Below are positions 1-8,049 of a DNA stretch of 41,683 nt, piece by piece. Source of the DNA: Deltaproteobacteria bacterium Ga0077539 (GTDB lineage Bacteria > Myxococcota_A > Polyangia > Polyangiales > Ga0077539); assembly GCA_001465015.1 (NCBI GenBank), contig LNEO01000207.1, forward strand, positions 1 through 41,683, written 5' to 3'. The notes below the pieces were generated by a model. The model was not told where the DNA came from. It made no database searches and saw only the letters and a list, made by a program, of their open reading frames with translations. Position 1 is the stretch's first letter, and each line of letters opens with the position of its first letter. Both the position numbers and the translations under genes were made by a program.

Positions 1-291
1 GACGATGAGCTTTGCGTCGAGGTCGCGTCGCGTGGGCACGAGCCACTTCGCGCTGAACATGGGCGTCGCGCGACCCTTCACGAGGGCCCACACCACGCCG
101 TTGACCGCGATGCCGCCGACCATGACGAACATCAAGCTCGGGTCCCAGCGGCCGAAGACATCGAGGAAGCCGATGACCTTCTGCGGTTGGGTCATGCCCG
201 CGAGCGCGAGGCCGACGGCGAAGAGCAGGCCCGACACAAACGAGGCGACGAGCTGTCTGCTCTTCGAAGGGTCTTTCGTCGAAGCGCTCAT
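1..291 (-). CDS. YeeE/YedE family membrane protein, second half of a split transporter (partial, cut by window edge)
   Basis: The reading frame starts at the ATG complementary to 289-291 and runs off the left edge, so only the first 97 residues are seen. It begins [18 protein letters not shown] and has a hydrophobic segment around residues 14-33 and another around 53-69. The segment with AGMTQPQKVIGFLD and GRWDPSLMFVMVGG is typical of the short YeeE/YedE (DUF6691) proteins. These work as a pair with a second YeeE/YedE protein and are thought to take up thiosulfate or related sulfur compounds across the inner membrane. The start overlaps the stop of the upstream partner by one base (TGATG), which suggests translational coupling. 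The sulfur substrate is family inference; nothing in the sequence proves it. Confidence 0.85.
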   Translation of the reverse strand, partial: MSASTKDPSKSRQLVASFVSGLLFAVGLALAGMTQPQKVIGFLDVFGRWDPSLMFVMVGGIAVNGVVWALVKGRATPMFSAKWLVPTRRDLDAKLIV

Positions 292-719
292 CACGCACCT
301 CCCCGCACGGCGCGCGTGATGAGCACCGAGAGGACGCCCGTCGCGAGGAAGGTCAGCGTGGCGGCGATCGAGCGCGGAGACAGGCGTGAGATTCCGCACA
401 CTCCGTGGCCCGAAGTGCAGCCGTTTCCGAGGCGGGTCCCGACGCCGACGAGCAAGCCCGCCAGCGCGACGAGCGCGAGCGGGGCGACGCTGGCGCCGAA
501 CGCCGAGGGCGCGACGAGGGCGACCAACACGGCTCCCGCGAGCAGCCCAGCGACGAACGTCGCCCGCCACGCGACGTCTCCGCGCACTGGAACGACGAGG
601 CCGCCCGTGATCCCAGAGATGCCGGCGACGCGCCCGTTGGCCACGAGCAGCAAGCTCGTGCTGGCGCCGATTACGACGCCACCGCCCAGCGCGCGTCCCC
701 ATTCGATCAAAGCAGTCAT
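291..719 (-). CDS. YeeE/YedE family membrane protein, first half of the pair
   Basis: This 142-residue protein starts [14 protein letters not shown] and has about four hydrophobic segments. It carries the conserved [14 protein letters not shown] motif near residues 108-121, whose Cys is the substrate-handling residue in YeeE-type thiosulfate transporters. The length is about half of a full YeeE, as expected for the two-protein arrangement with the downstream overlapping gene. A GGAG ribosome site lies about 7 bases before the ATG. A sigma-54-type promoter lies about 70 bases upstream on the same strand. Across the control region a TauE/SafE permease is transcribed divergently, so both sides may move sulfur oxyanions. 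Only the part from this ATG is real; the frame stays open far upstream as an antisense shadow. Confidence 0.88.
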   Translation of the reverse strand: MTALIEWGRALGGGVVIGASTSLLLVANGRVAGISGITGGLVVPVRGDVAWRATFVAGLLAGAVLVALVAPSAFGASVAPLALVALAGLLVGVGTRLGNGCTSGHGVCGISRLSPRSIAATLTFLATGVLSVLITRAVRGGA

Positions 720-787
720 GTGCGTCTCCAGTCCTTTCCTTTGCCCTCCGCGTCCGCGTGGGACGCAGGGGTTCGGATGGACGAGAC

Positions 788-803
788 AGCACAGGCCGTG
801 CCG
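788..803 (-). promoter_or_regulatory. Sigma-54 (RpoN) promoter for the YeeE/YedE pair
   Basis: Read on the minus strand the site is CGGCACG-N4-GTGCT, against the consensus TGGCACG-N4-TTGCW. The invariant GG and GC doublets have the correct spacing. The predicted start is near 776, giving a leader of about 57 bases before the ATG at 719. It mirrors a better site on the other strand at 1044. Confidence 0.55.
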
Positions 804-889
804 CGCACGCGCTCGGGCGTGAGACGCGGTCGTTGCGTGCTGCGCACGCATACTGAGCGCGCGGGGCGTGCTCTGCGGGCTGCGAAGAT

Positions 890-939
890 GTTTCAAGCTC
901 GATGAAACGCTGTTTCGTGCGCCGTTCATCGCTGTTTCG
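890..939. promoter_or_regulatory. Likely enhancer (activator) sites shared by two divergent sigma-54 promoters
   Basis: GTTTCA-N7-TGAAAC occupies 890-908 as a perfect inverted repeat. It is interlocked with a second perfect inverted repeat, GAAAC-GCT-GTTTC, at 904-916. A further TGTTTC half-site lies at 933-938. The cluster is about 90 bases from the left promoter and 105-150 bases from the right one, the usual distance for an NtrC-type activator. The activator itself is not in the window. Confidence 0.55.
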
Positions 940-1043
940 CGCCGGGGTGCGCGCCGGCGGTCGACGCTCGGGTAGCGCGCGAAATGTCCGGGGATCTCGG
1001 CGATCGACGTCGGGGTGCTCGATGTGCCCGACGCGAGCGACCT

Positions 1044-1059
1044 TGGCACGACGCTCGCT
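1044..1059 (+). promoter_or_regulatory. Sigma-54 (RpoN) promoter for the TauE/USP operon
   Basis: TGGCACG-N4-TCGCT differs from the consensus TGGCACG-N4-TTGCW at one base and has correct spacing. Transcription would start near 1070, just before a GAGGTG ribosome site (1075-1080) and the ATG at 1086. The match in sequence, spacing and position makes this the best-supported promoter in the window. Confidence 0.72.
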
Positions 1060-1085
1060 GAGCGTCTCGTGACAGAGGTGTTCGA

Positions 1086-1988
1086 ATGTTGGTGATCGGG
1101 CTCATTCTCGCGACGTTGATCGGCGTCTCGCTCGGGTTGCTCGGCGGAGGCGGATCGATCCTCACGGTCCCAACGCTCCTGTACGTCTTTCACTTGCCCG
1201 CGCGCGAAGCGATCGCGACGTCGTTGCTCGTGGTCGGAACGACGAGCCTCGCGGCGCTCGTTCCCCACGCGCGCGCGGGTCGCGTGCAGTGGAAGACAGG
1301 CGCGGTCTTCGGCGTGGCGAGCATGCTCGGCGCGTTCGTCGCGGGTCGCTTCGCATCGAGGATCCCCGAGTCGATCCTCTTGCTCGGCTTCGGAGGCATG
1401 ATGGTCGCGACGGCCATCGCCATGATGCGCAAGCGTCGTCCGGACGCCGCGCCCGCGGACGCCGACGCTCCAGAGACGCCGACGTCGTTGCCGATCCCGC
1501 TGATCCTCGCAGAGGGCCTCGTGGTCGGCGCGGTCACGGGTCTGGTCGGCGCGGGCGGAGGCTTTCTCGTCGTCCCCGCGCTCGTGCTGCTCGGCAAGCT
1601 CCCGATGGGGCAGGCCGTCGCCACCTCGCTGATGGTGATCGCGATGAAGTCCTTCGCGGGCTTCGCTGGCTACGCTGGCGCCGTCCACGTGAACTACTCG
1701 CTCGCGGCGATGGTCACGGTCGCGGCCGTCCTCGGCTCGGTGCTCGGAGGATCGCTCGTCTCGCGCGTGCATCCCGACTCGCTGCGCAAGGGGTTCGGCT
1801 GGTTCATCGTGGTGATGTCGATCTTCGTGCTCGGCCAGGAGGTGCCCAAGCTCTTCGGAATGCGCGTCTCGGTCGCGACCCACGGGCCGCAGCTCTTCGC
1901 CGCGATGGTCACGCCGCTCGTGATCGCGGCGGTGATTCGCCTCGTGCGCGATCGGGTTACGCCGCCGCCGGCTCCTACGTCTGCGTAG
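1086..1988 (+). CDS. TauE/SafE family sulfite/sulfonate exporter-like permease
   Basis: This 300-residue inner-membrane protein has two homologous halves. Each begins with a glycine-rich helix: [12 protein letters not shown] near residue 19 and [12 protein letters not shown] near residue 154. Each continues with an A-ATSL-V motif ([11 protein letters not shown] and [11 protein letters not shown]). This repeat is the signature of the TauE/SafE family (formerly DUF81). Eight or so hydrophobic segments fit the family topology. The family exports or imports sulfite, sulfoacetate and related anions. The ATG at 1086 follows GAGGTG and a sigma-54 promoter. The gene lies 48 bases before a universal stress protein on the same strand and is probably co-transcribed with it. 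The divergent YeeE/YedE pair supports a sulfur role; the substrate is not determined. Confidence 0.92.
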   Translation: MLVIGLILATLIGVSLGLLGGGGSILTVPTLLYVFHLPAREAIATSLLVVGTTSLAALVPHARAGRVQWKTGAVFGVASMLGAFVAGRFASRIPESILLLGFGGMMVATAIAMMRKRRPDAAPADADAPETPTSLPIPLILAEGLVVGAVTGLVGAGGGFLVVPALVLLGKLPMGQAVATSLMVIAMKSFAGFAGYAGAVHVNYSLAAMVTVAAVLGSVLGGSLVSRVHPDSLRKGFGWFIVVMSIFVLGQEVPKLFGMRVSVATHGPQLFAAMVTPLVIAAVIRLVRDRVTPPPAPTSA

Positions 1989-2036
1989 GCCCCGATCCCT
2001 GAGTTCACTTGTCCCCTTCCGACGAAAGAAGGATCC

Positions 2037-2576
2037 ATGAACGCTCCGCTGCTCGTACCGCTGGACTTCTCGGAATGCTCGCCGGTGTTGCTCGACGAGG
2101 CCTTGCGCTTCGCCCGCGCGTTCGGCGCTCCGCTGCTGCTGTTGCACGTCGGCGCAGCGCCGAGGGGGCTGTCGACTTCGACCGTGATCCAGGGAGAGAG
2201 CGGGCAGCGCCCGCGCACCGTGGGTGAGGCGCTCGAGAGCGAAGCGCGCGAGCACCTCGGGCCCCTCGCGGACGTCGCTCGCCGCGCGGGCATCACGGTC
2301 GAGACGCGGGTCGAGCTCGGCCCGATCGCCGAGCGCGTGCTCGCCGTCGCCGAAGAGAGCAAGGCCTCCATGATCATCATGGGAACGCACGGCCGTCGCG
2401 GGCTCGTCCGCGTCGCCCTCGGGAGCATCGCTGAAGAAGTGCTGCGGCGCGCAGAGGTTCCGGTCGTCACCGTGCGCACGAAGCACAGCGCGTCCTGCGC
2501 CGCCTCGAGCTGCGCGACTTGCTCCGGCGATCGAACGGACCTCGATCGAGCGCTCAGCGCCGAGACTCAGGGGTAG
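2037..2576 (+). CDS. Universal stress protein (UspA family) with a Cys-rich tail
   Basis: The 179-residue protein opens with [15 protein letters not shown], the usual first strand and Asp of the Usp fold. It ends the domain with [15 protein letters not shown], the G-2x-G-9x-G-S pattern of ATP-binding Usp proteins, followed by a strand PVVTVR. After the domain comes an unusual tail of about 30 residues beginning [15 protein letters not shown], with three closely spaced Cys. That could bind metal or form disulfides. An AGAAGG ribosome site precedes the ATG. It follows the TauE-like gene by 48 bases, so both are likely under the sigma-54 promoter at 1044. A hibernation-factor-like gene follows convergently, another stationary-phase or energy-stress theme. 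Confidence 0.93.
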   Translation: MNAPLLVPLDFSECSPVLLDEALRFARAFGAPLLLLHVGAAPRGLSTSTVIQGESGQRPRTVGEALESEAREHLGPLADVARRAGITVETRVELGPIAERVLAVAEESKASMIIMGTHGRRGLVRVALGSIAEEVLRRAEVPVVTVRTKHSASCAASSCATCSGDRTDLDRALSAETQG

Positions 2577-2604
2577 CAACGCTTCGCGAGCGGTTCACCT
2601 CGTG

Positions 2605-2640
2605 GCCGAGCGCGCTCGGCAGCGCTTGGGTCGCGCGCTG
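2605..2640. terminator. Possible bidirectional terminator (two hairpins) between convergent genes
   Basis: A perfect 16-base palindrome GCCGAGCGCGCTCGGC at 2605-2620 is followed by CAGCGC/GCGCTG, a second stem at 2620-2640. They lie between the convergent ends at 2576 and 2662. There is no T-run, so termination by these hairpins is only a guess. Confidence 0.35.
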
Positions 2641-2661
2641 CCGCAGAGCCGTTCACCGCGA

Positions 2662-2967
2662 TCACGCCGCGTCGCTGCGTCGCGTCGCGCGCAGCAGCTG
2701 CCACAGCGACTCGAGCGTTTGCTCGACCGCGACGTGCGCGTACGAGCCGCTTCCGTCGAGCACGAGCTCGCCTCCCTGTCCTCGTTGCACGCGCAGCTCG
2801 CTGAAGAACCGCCGCGCGCCGTTCTCGCTTTGCTGTCTCTGCACGCGGACGTTCACGGACGTGATGTCCTGCTCGAAGCCTCGCAGAACATGCTGAGTCA
2901 TGGTGCGAACATACTGAACGAGCCGATCGCTCGAGGATGGGTCGTCGATGAGAATGTTGATTTGCAC
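2662..2967 (-). CDS. HPF/RaiA-like ribosome-associated (hibernation) protein, short form
   Basis: This 101-residue protein begins on GTG with MQINILIDDPSSSDRL. It has the beta-alpha-beta-beta-beta-alpha order of the S30AE (HPF/RaiA) domain: an N-terminal strand, an amphipathic helix, a strand ending DITSVNVRVQRQ, then strands around FFSELRVQR and GELVLDGSG, and a last helix beginning YAHVAVEQTLESL. Such proteins bind the 30S subunit when translation is shut down. The call rests on fold pattern and weak motif likeness; basic residues are fewer than in classical HPF. A GGAGG ribosome site (2973-2977) lies 5 bases before the GTG. The nearby universal stress protein fits a dormancy or stress role. 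Confidence 0.65.
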   Translation of the reverse strand: MQINILIDDPSSSDRLVQYVRTMTQHVLRGFEQDITSVNVRVQRQQSENGARRFFSELRVQRGQGGELVLDGSGSYAHVAVEQTLESLWQLLRATRRSDAA

Positions 2968-3022
2968 GGCGGCCTCCGATCGTCGCGACAGGGGGGGGGC
3001 AAGGGGGTCGTCGCTTTCAACT

Positions 3023-3051
3023 TTGATGCACGCTCGTCTGTTCTGTTATTA
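3023..3051 (+). promoter_or_regulatory. Candidate housekeeping promoter in an AT-rich patch
   Basis: TTGATG (3023-3028), 17 bases, then TTATTA (3046-3051). The patch is clearly less GC-rich than its surroundings. It is about 30 bases before the ATG at 3084 and lies between divergent genes. Confidence 0.4.
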
Positions 3052-3083
3052 CGAATTTGTCTAGACATGGATCGGTTTTTTCG

Positions 3084-4133
3084 ATGGTTAGTCCTTGCGA
3101 TCGAAACGCTTCTGCGGCATCTACCGCCCCGTTGAAGACCTCCTGTCGGTTTGCGGCCGCGATCGTCGCCGTCGCTCTCTCCACTTCGTCTCGCGCCGAT
3201 GCTCAGCAAGCGATCATCACGATGCCTGCTGCGGACACGACGCCCGAGCGGTCATTCTTCTTGATGCACGAGAGTCAGCTCCGCCTCTGGGGCCCCGCTC
3301 CGGCCTGGGCCGGCACGTACTTTCTCACCTACGGTGTGGGCTCGAACACCGAGCTGGCCGTCACGCTCTTCGACATCGGCGTCGATCGCAACGGCGCGCT
3401 CTACGGCAACGCGGCGCTGGCCGCGGGCTTCAAGTCCGTGATCCCGTTTCTACGCGACAGCGCCCCGTCGCTCGAGTTTGGGTTGATCACCGGTGGGATG
3501 GGCCTCGCGTCGCTGCGTAACGGCTCGTTTGGCGGATGGATGTACGCGATCCCCACGATTCGGCTCCCAGTGCTTCGCACGCGATTGAGCGCAGGCGTGA
3601 GCTTCGCGACCGAGCAGCTCTACGGCGCGGGGCGCAACGAGTTCTCCTTCGCCGCGTCGCTCGAGCAGCCGATCCCGATCCCTGGCACTCGTGGGTTTTC
3701 GCTCGTGGCTGAGTGGTTCTCGGGCTCACACGACCTGTCCAACCTCATCGTCGGCGCGACGTGGCATTTGCACCCGGCGCTCTTGCTCGTCCTCGGCTGG
3801 AAGATCCCCACCCAGGACCAGTTTTTTCACATCAACGAACAGGCGCTGGTCTTCGAGGTCGGCGTGTTCTTTCCCCGCATCGGGCGAGGGCCCGCGTACG
3901 ACGATCACGACGATCACGGCGATCATGGCGATCACGGCGGGGGGCACACGCGCGAGGGGCAAGCGAACGACGCAGAAGCGCGCAACGCGCACGACAATCA
4001 CGGGCCCGCGAGCAGCGGACGAGCGCCATCACAGCGCGGCCCTACTGCGCAAACGCCAGGCGATCAACAGGCCCTGCCACCGCATCCGCCCGAGGCGCAG
4101 GCGCAAGACGAGCAACGAGCCACGCACCCGTGA
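3084..4133 (+). CDS. Exported outer-membrane-type protein with a His/Asp-rich C-terminal tail
   Basis: I chose the ATG at 3084 (349 residues); a TTG at 3057 would add nine residues. A signal peptide is visible: basic N-region, hydrophobic FAAAIVAVALSTSS, then an ADA cleavage site before QQA. The middle 230 residues alternate short polar turns with strands rich in aromatic and Gly residues (FLTYGVGSNTELAVTLFDIG, ATWHLHPALLLVLGWK) and resemble small porin-like beta-barrels. After residue 270 the protein changes to a tail with DDHDDHGDHGDHGGGH, encoded by near-perfect 9-base repeats. A polar stretch rich in Pro, Gln and His follows. The tail looks able to bind Zn, Ni or Cu. I do not recognise the family. 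Its 3' end converges on a protease gene. Confidence 0.8.
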   Translation: MVSPCDRNASAASTAPLKTSCRFAAAIVAVALSTSSRADAQQAIITMPAADTTPERSFFLMHESQLRLWGPAPAWAGTYFLTYGVGSNTELAVTLFDIGVDRNGALYGNAALAAGFKSVIPFLRDSAPSLEFGLITGGMGLASLRNGSFGGWMYAIPTIRLPVLRTRLSAGVSFATEQLYGAGRNEFSFAASLEQPIPIPGTRGFSLVAEWFSGSHDLSNLIVGATWHLHPALLLVLGWKIPTQDQFFHINEQALVFEVGVFFPRIGRGPAYDDHDDHGDHGDHGGGHTREGQANDAEARNAHDNHGPASSGRAPSQRGPTAQTPGDQQALPPHPPEAQAQDEQRATHP

Positions 4134-4157
4134 CGCGCGAGCTTCGCTCCGTGTGAG

Positions 4158-4173
4158 ACGGGGCGCAGCCCGT
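4158..4173. terminator. Small hairpin between convergent genes
   Basis: ACGGG-GCGCAG-CCCGT forms a 5-bp stem in the 47-base gap between the ends at 4133 and 4181. There is no T-run, so this is weak evidence of a terminator. Confidence 0.3.
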
Positions 4174-4180
4174 TCGTGCG

Positions 4181-5356
4181 TCACTTCTTGTCGGTCTTGA
4201 TGGCGTTGGCGATCTCGTTGATGACGTTGGGCAGCTGGATGATCGGGTAGCCCGGGTTCTCTGCGCCCGGGGCAGAGACCGTGGCCGCCGCGCCGAACGC
4301 CATCGTCGTGACCTTCGCGCTCCAGTCGTCGACCAGGTGCGAAACCTGATCGAGCACCCAAAACGCCTGCAGCGCGTCGAGCCCCGTCGTGGGACGCACG
4401 AGGCCGATGCGCAGGTCGTCTTCGCCGTCGATGTAGAAGCACGGGCCGCCGAGCTCGCTGTTGTTCTTCTGCAAGAGCTGAAACAAGAGCTTCGCGTTGC
4501 CGCGCTCAGAGGGCCCGAGCTTGGCGACGCGGCCCCACACGCGGATCGTGTCGTTTTCGACTTTGACCTCGATCTCGCTGTTCTTGCGCTTGAGCTTGGC
4601 CCATCCCTCTTCGGGCTTCTCTTCTTCGATCGCGACCTTACCGGCCTCGGCGAGGACGTCGATCGCGCCGCGGACGACCTCGTGCGCCGGGCGCTCGGCT
4701 TCTTGCGCGTTGGCCAGCAAAACATCAGGGATCTTCACGACGTTCTGTCGCACGAGCCTGCGCGCGTACCGCACGTAGTCCTCCGCCGTGTCGCCTGGAA
4801 CACAAAACCCCAACCCCTGCGACCACGACAGCGTCATCGTGACGATCCCGATCAACTGCCCCTGCGCGTTGACCAGCGGTCCGCCAGAGTTACCAGGGTT
4901 GATCGCGACGTCCGTCTGCACGAAGTACTCCTTCTCGAACTCGCGGTGCGGGTTCGAGATGATCCCGCGCGAGACCGAGAAGCGACACCCGCGCGGGTGC
5001 CCCAGGGCGAAGACCTCTTCGCCCACGGTGTACTCCTGGGCCATGTCCTTGTCCGTGTCGAACCAATCGGGCGTCTTCACCGCGACCTTCACGATCGCCA
5101 GATCGTGATGCGCGCTCTGGTGAACGCCGACGCCGTGCACGTTTTGTCCATTCGCGAGGATGACTCGAAAGGGACCCACGCTCGGCGCTACGTGTTTGTT
5201 CGTCAGAATCCAACCGTCGTCTCCGACGACGAGCCCCGTCCCGAGGCCCTTGGAGTCCTGAATCAAGACGATCTGCCCGGTGCGAGCGCGGATCATCGAG
5301 CGGGTTGAGTGCTCGTGCGAGGAGTTTTCGGTCGCGGTTGTGCTCTCGGTCGTCAT
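4181..5356 (-). CDS. HtrA/DegP-like trypsin-fold serine protease with a C-terminal chaperone-like domain
   Basis: The 391-residue protein has a trypsin-fold domain at residues 25-205. The complete catalytic triad is present: His55 in LTNKHV, Asp85 in HHDLAIVKV and Ser157 in NPGNSGGPL. No signal peptide or membrane segment precedes the domain, and there is no PDZ domain. It therefore looks cytoplasmic, unlike periplasmic DegP. After a linker, residues 255-350 (SEIEVKVENDTIRVWGRV, PCFYIDGEDDLRIGLVRP) resemble the YbjN/type-III-chaperone-like fold, which binds protein partners. This second assignment is by pattern only. The region ends in a hydrophobic, Pro-containing tail. The gene is divergent from the TerB-like gene and convergent with the His-tail protein. 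Confidence 0.88.
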   Translation of the reverse strand: MTTESTTATENSSHEHSTRSMIRARTGQIVLIQDSKGLGTGLVVGDDGWILTNKHVAPSVGPFRVILANGQNVHGVGVHQSAHHDLAIVKVAVKTPDWFDTDKDMAQEYTVGEEVFALGHPRGCRFSVSRGIISNPHREFEKEYFVQTDVAINPGNSGGPLVNAQGQLIGIVTMTLSWSQGLGFCVPGDTAEDYVRYARRLVRQNVVKIPDVLLANAQEAERPAHEVVRGAIDVLAEAGKVAIEEEKPEEGWAKLKRKNSEIEVKVENDTIRVWGRVAKLGPSERGNAKLLFQLLQKNNSELGGPCFYIDGEDDLRIGLVRPTTGLDALQAFWVLDQVSHLVDDWSAKVTTMAFGAAATVSAPGAENPGYPIIQLPNVINEIANAIKTDKK

Positions 5357-5548
5357 GGCGCTCGGACGGTACCATCGCCCCCGCGCCCGTCGTCACGCTC
5401 GCCGCTGGAATCGCTTCTCTTCGCGCGATCGAGACAGAGAATGTCTCCGCTCTCTGTCCCTTCGTGAGTGGGTTGCTTGACGGCGAGGCGCGAGCGCGAA
5501 GAGACTCCGCGCTCTCGAATTCAGTCGCCGCTGGAGGAGTCAGTCACG

Positions 5549-5959
5549 ATGGGTTTGTTCGACGGTTTCATGGGCACGCAGATCAACCTCACACCCAAGG
5601 TCGCGCTCGCGGCCGCGATGATCTACGTGAGCGCTGCGGACGGTCACCTCGATGCCAACGAGAAGGGCGACATCTTCAAGGTGATCCCCGACGATCACGT
5701 GCTCGAGCAGGGGCTCAACTACGTGCGCCGCACGCCGTTTCAGACGTTTTTGCAGCAGAGCGCCGGGCTTCTGTCCCCACAGCAGAAGCTCTGCCTGATC
5801 TTGAACGTCGCGGACATGGCGATGGGCGACGGGTTTCTCGCGCCGCAAGAGCAGCAGATGCTGATCCAGATCTCGCAGTACTACCAGATCCCCGACGCGC
5901 ATCTGCAGCCGTACGTCCAGGCGTTGATGCTCAAGAACAACCTGTCCGTCTTCGGCTGA
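5549..5959 (+). CDS. TerB-like (tellurite resistance B family) acidic helical protein
   Basis: I start this gene at the ATG at 5549 because GGAGGAG (5533-5539) lies just upstream; the frame is open further 5' but without such a site. The 136-residue product is all-helical. Two acidic loops, SAADGHLDANEK and MGDGFLAPQEQQ, stand where TerB-family proteins bind divalent metal ions. Each loop is followed by an amphipathic helix, giving the duplicated TerB layout. No other ter genes are nearby, so a direct tellurite role is unlikely. TerB-like proteins also occur as stand-alone stress or membrane-associated factors. It is transcribed divergently from the HtrA-like protease, with 192 bases between the two starts. 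Confidence 0.85.
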   Translation: MGLFDGFMGTQINLTPKVALAAAMIYVSAADGHLDANEKGDIFKVIPDDHVLEQGLNYVRRTPFQTFLQQSAGLLSPQQKLCLILNVADMAMGDGFLAPQEQQMLIQISQYYQIPDAHLQPYVQALMLKNNLSVFG

Positions 5960-6184
5960 TCCCTCGCCGCGCGATGCGCGATGCGCTCGTCGCCTTCGAT
6001 CTGACGAGTCTTCGGCCACGCCGCGAGCGTCACGCAGAGCGCAAACGATCGCGGCCTCGCACCATTGCGTGGCCGCTCTCGTGACGGTGAATCGCGCTCC
6101 GTGTGACGCCCGCGGCGTGGTCGAAGGCCCATCTGCGATTGATTCGCTCGAGTCACCCCTCCGTCGCTCGAGCCTCTCCGTCGA

Positions 6185-7711
6185 TCACTCGGCGGGCTGG
6201 AGCAAGAAGGGGTAGTGCACCGTCACCGTGTTGCCTTGCGTCGCGGTGAACTGCCAGGTGCGCGCCGCGTTGGCGATGCACTGCGCCACCGAGGGGACCG
6301 CGAGGTTCGACTCGCGGACGCTCGAGCCGAGGACGTTTCCCGTCGCGCCGATGATGAAGGTCACCACGACGCGGCCGGCGAGGCCCTGGTTCTGTGAGAG
6401 GCCCTGCTCGTGGCAGCGCGTGACCTGGCCGATGTTGCGCTGCACGACGCGGCGGACGATGTCGCGGTTGTACTCGCCGCCCACTTCGGGGGGCATCGGA
6501 CGAGCGAGCGGGCCGCGCGGTCCGCGGGGTCCGAGGCGCTGCGCCTGCGTCGATCCGAAGCGATCGCCGTCGGGGCGGCCGCCGATGCCCACGGTGCTGA
6601 ACCCGCAGTCACCGGTGCAGACCGTTCCGTCGCCGTTGCCGCCGGCGCCGAACCCGGTTCCCGTGTTGCCGAGACCGTTGAACCCGAACGCGTCGCCGAT
6701 GCTGTCGCCGCTGAGGTTGCCCCAGGCGTCGCGGGCGTCGCTGCCCGAAGAGATCATTCCGCCGAAGGGAGAGACCGGTCCCGAGCTCGCTGACTGCATC
6801 GGGGTCGCGCCGAGGGCCGCGAAGATCCCGCGCTGCGAGACCTGCTCGCGAGCGTTCATCGGGCGAGCGAGCTGCGGAAGCTGACCGCGATTCTGCACCG
6901 CGATGCGACCGTTGCGCGCCGCGCTGTCGCGACGACCCGAGAGGCCTTGCTCGCCGCGAGCTGCCGCGCCCTGCGCCGACTCGGCGTTGACCGACGAGTC
7001 CGTGGGCTGCTGCACCTGCTCGGGCGAGCGCTCACGAGCGCGGTTCATCATCGCCGCGATGTCCGCGAGGCGATCCTCGCCGTTCTCCGCCGAGAGCAGG
7101 CTCGACTGCGAGCTCGAGAGGTAGCCCGCGCCGACGAGCGAGCCGATCAGCGCGAAGGCGCCCATCGCCGAGGCGATCAGCGCCGGATCGCGGCGCGTGC
7201 GGCCGGCGACCTTGCGACCCGCGGCCACCGAGCGCGCCGAGAAGGTCAGCCCGCCGAGCACCATCTTGCAGCGAACTCCCTCGCGGAGCGCCACGTCGAA
7301 CCCGCCGTCCGAGCGCTGGGTCGCGAGTCCCTCGGCGGCCGCGTCGGCCATCGACAGCTTGCGGCCGTTGATCTCGAGCTCGCCCGTCGCGTTGTTGGCG
7401 ACGCAGAAGCTCGCGCCGTTGGAGCGCGACACGATCGAGAGGTCCGAGGAGAGCATCGACTCGTCGAGCACCATGCGGTCGTCGCTGTCGGTGCCGGTCG
7501 TCGCGACGCTGAAGGTCCGCGCGCCGTCGAGGTGAACCACGCGGAGAATGCTCGTCTGCCAGAGCACCGAGAGCTCGACCACCGCGCTGTCCTCGCGCTC
7601 GACCTCGGTGACGTTCATGTCCGAGCGCTTCACGAGTTGAAAGAGCTCCTCGCGATCGATCGAAGAAGACATCGAGGACTTGTTGGCAACGTCGGCGCTG
7701 TGCTTGCTCAT
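6185..7711 (-). CDS. AgmX/PglI-type TonB-like membrane protein
   Basis: The 508-residue protein starts at an ATG preceded by GGGGAG. It has four parts: an N-terminal cytoplasmic domain (residues 35-165) of beta strands with ELEINGRKLSMADA, a single membrane helix at about 176-198, a long polar and Gly/Asn-rich linker, and a C-terminal domain of about 95 residues. That last domain begins GGEYNRDIVRRVVQRN and continues with VTRCHEQGL, GRVVVTFIIGATGNV and AARTWQFTA. It matches the AgmX/PglI C-terminal domain, related to TonB C-terminal domains, with its pair of conserved Cys. Such proteins belong to gliding or envelope machineries in myxobacteria. Its exact partner here is unknown; a TonB-dependent receptor is encoded in the next, divergent operon. 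Confidence 0.85.
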   Translation of the reverse strand: MSKHSADVANKSSMSSSIDREELFQLVKRSDMNVTEVEREDSAVVELSVLWQTSILRVVHLDGARTFSVATTGTDSDDRMVLDESMLSSDLSIVSRSNGASFCVANNATGELEINGRKLSMADAAAEGLATQRSDGGFDVALREGVRCKMVLGGLTFSARSVAAGRKVAGRTRRDPALIASAMGAFALIGSLVGAGYLSSSQSSLLSAENGEDRLADIAAMMNRARERSPEQVQQPTDSSVNAESAQGAAARGEQGLSGRRDSAARNGRIAVQNRGQLPQLARPMNAREQVSQRGIFAALGATPMQSASSGPVSPFGGMISSGSDARDAWGNLSGDSIGDAFGFNGLGNTGTGFGAGGNGDGTVCTGDCGFSTVGIGGRPDGDRFGSTQAQRLGPRGPRGPLARPMPPEVGGEYNRDIVRRVVQRNIGQVTRCHEQGLSQNQGLAGRVVVTFIIGATGNVLGSSVRESNLAVPSVAQCIANAARTWQFTATQGNTVTVHYPFLLQPAE

Positions 7712-8049
7712 GACGCATACTCCCCGGCCGGTGTTTGTGCGGATGCACGCCGGCCGATTGGTGGTGAGGGGCCCGATCGCTCGTTCGAGGCGCGTGTTCG
7801 TGCGGAGCTTCTCGCTCCGCCGTTCGCGCTCATCGGTCGCGCTCGGTTCGGGGGTATCGACAGGCGCCGTGGGGATTGGTTCCACGGGTTCGAATTTTTT
7901 TTCGAGCAGCTGACGAATTCGGGGGGGACAGTGAGAACCACCAGGCCCCCCCGGCGCGTACCATTCAGCGGCTCGACCAATCGCGCTCAACTTGACCGAT
8001 TCGGACCCCTGCCCGTAGCGTGCATCGTTGAATTTTTAGCTTTTGAACC
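7712..8049. other. Intergenic control region between divergent AgmX-type and kinase genes
   Basis: About 340 bases without a convincing gene. It contains a T-run (GAATTTTTTTTCG), a G-run opposite a C-run at about 7920-7955, and a possible promoter TTGACC (7992-7997), 18 bases, TAGCGT (8016-8021) pointing at the kinase. No ribosome site is visible before the kinase frame. Confidence 0.5.
7992..8021 (+). promoter_or_regulatory. Candidate promoter of the kinase-receptor operon
   Basis: TTGACC, an 18-base spacer and TAGCGT. Transcription would begin near 8028, about 20 bases before the first plausible kinase codon. The -10 element is poor. Confidence 0.3.

Noticed and set aside
720..2579. Very long minus-strand open frame continuing upstream of the YeeE/YedE ATG
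   Set aside because: It lies opposite the clear TauE-like and Usp genes and is Arg/His/Asp-rich in the manner of antisense GC-rich frames. Only the part from the ATG at 719 is real.
4144..6105. CGCTCCGTGTGA found twice, after the His-tail gene and after the TerB-like gene
   Set aside because: A 12-base match twice in convergent gaps is suggestive but too short, and no third copy was seen.
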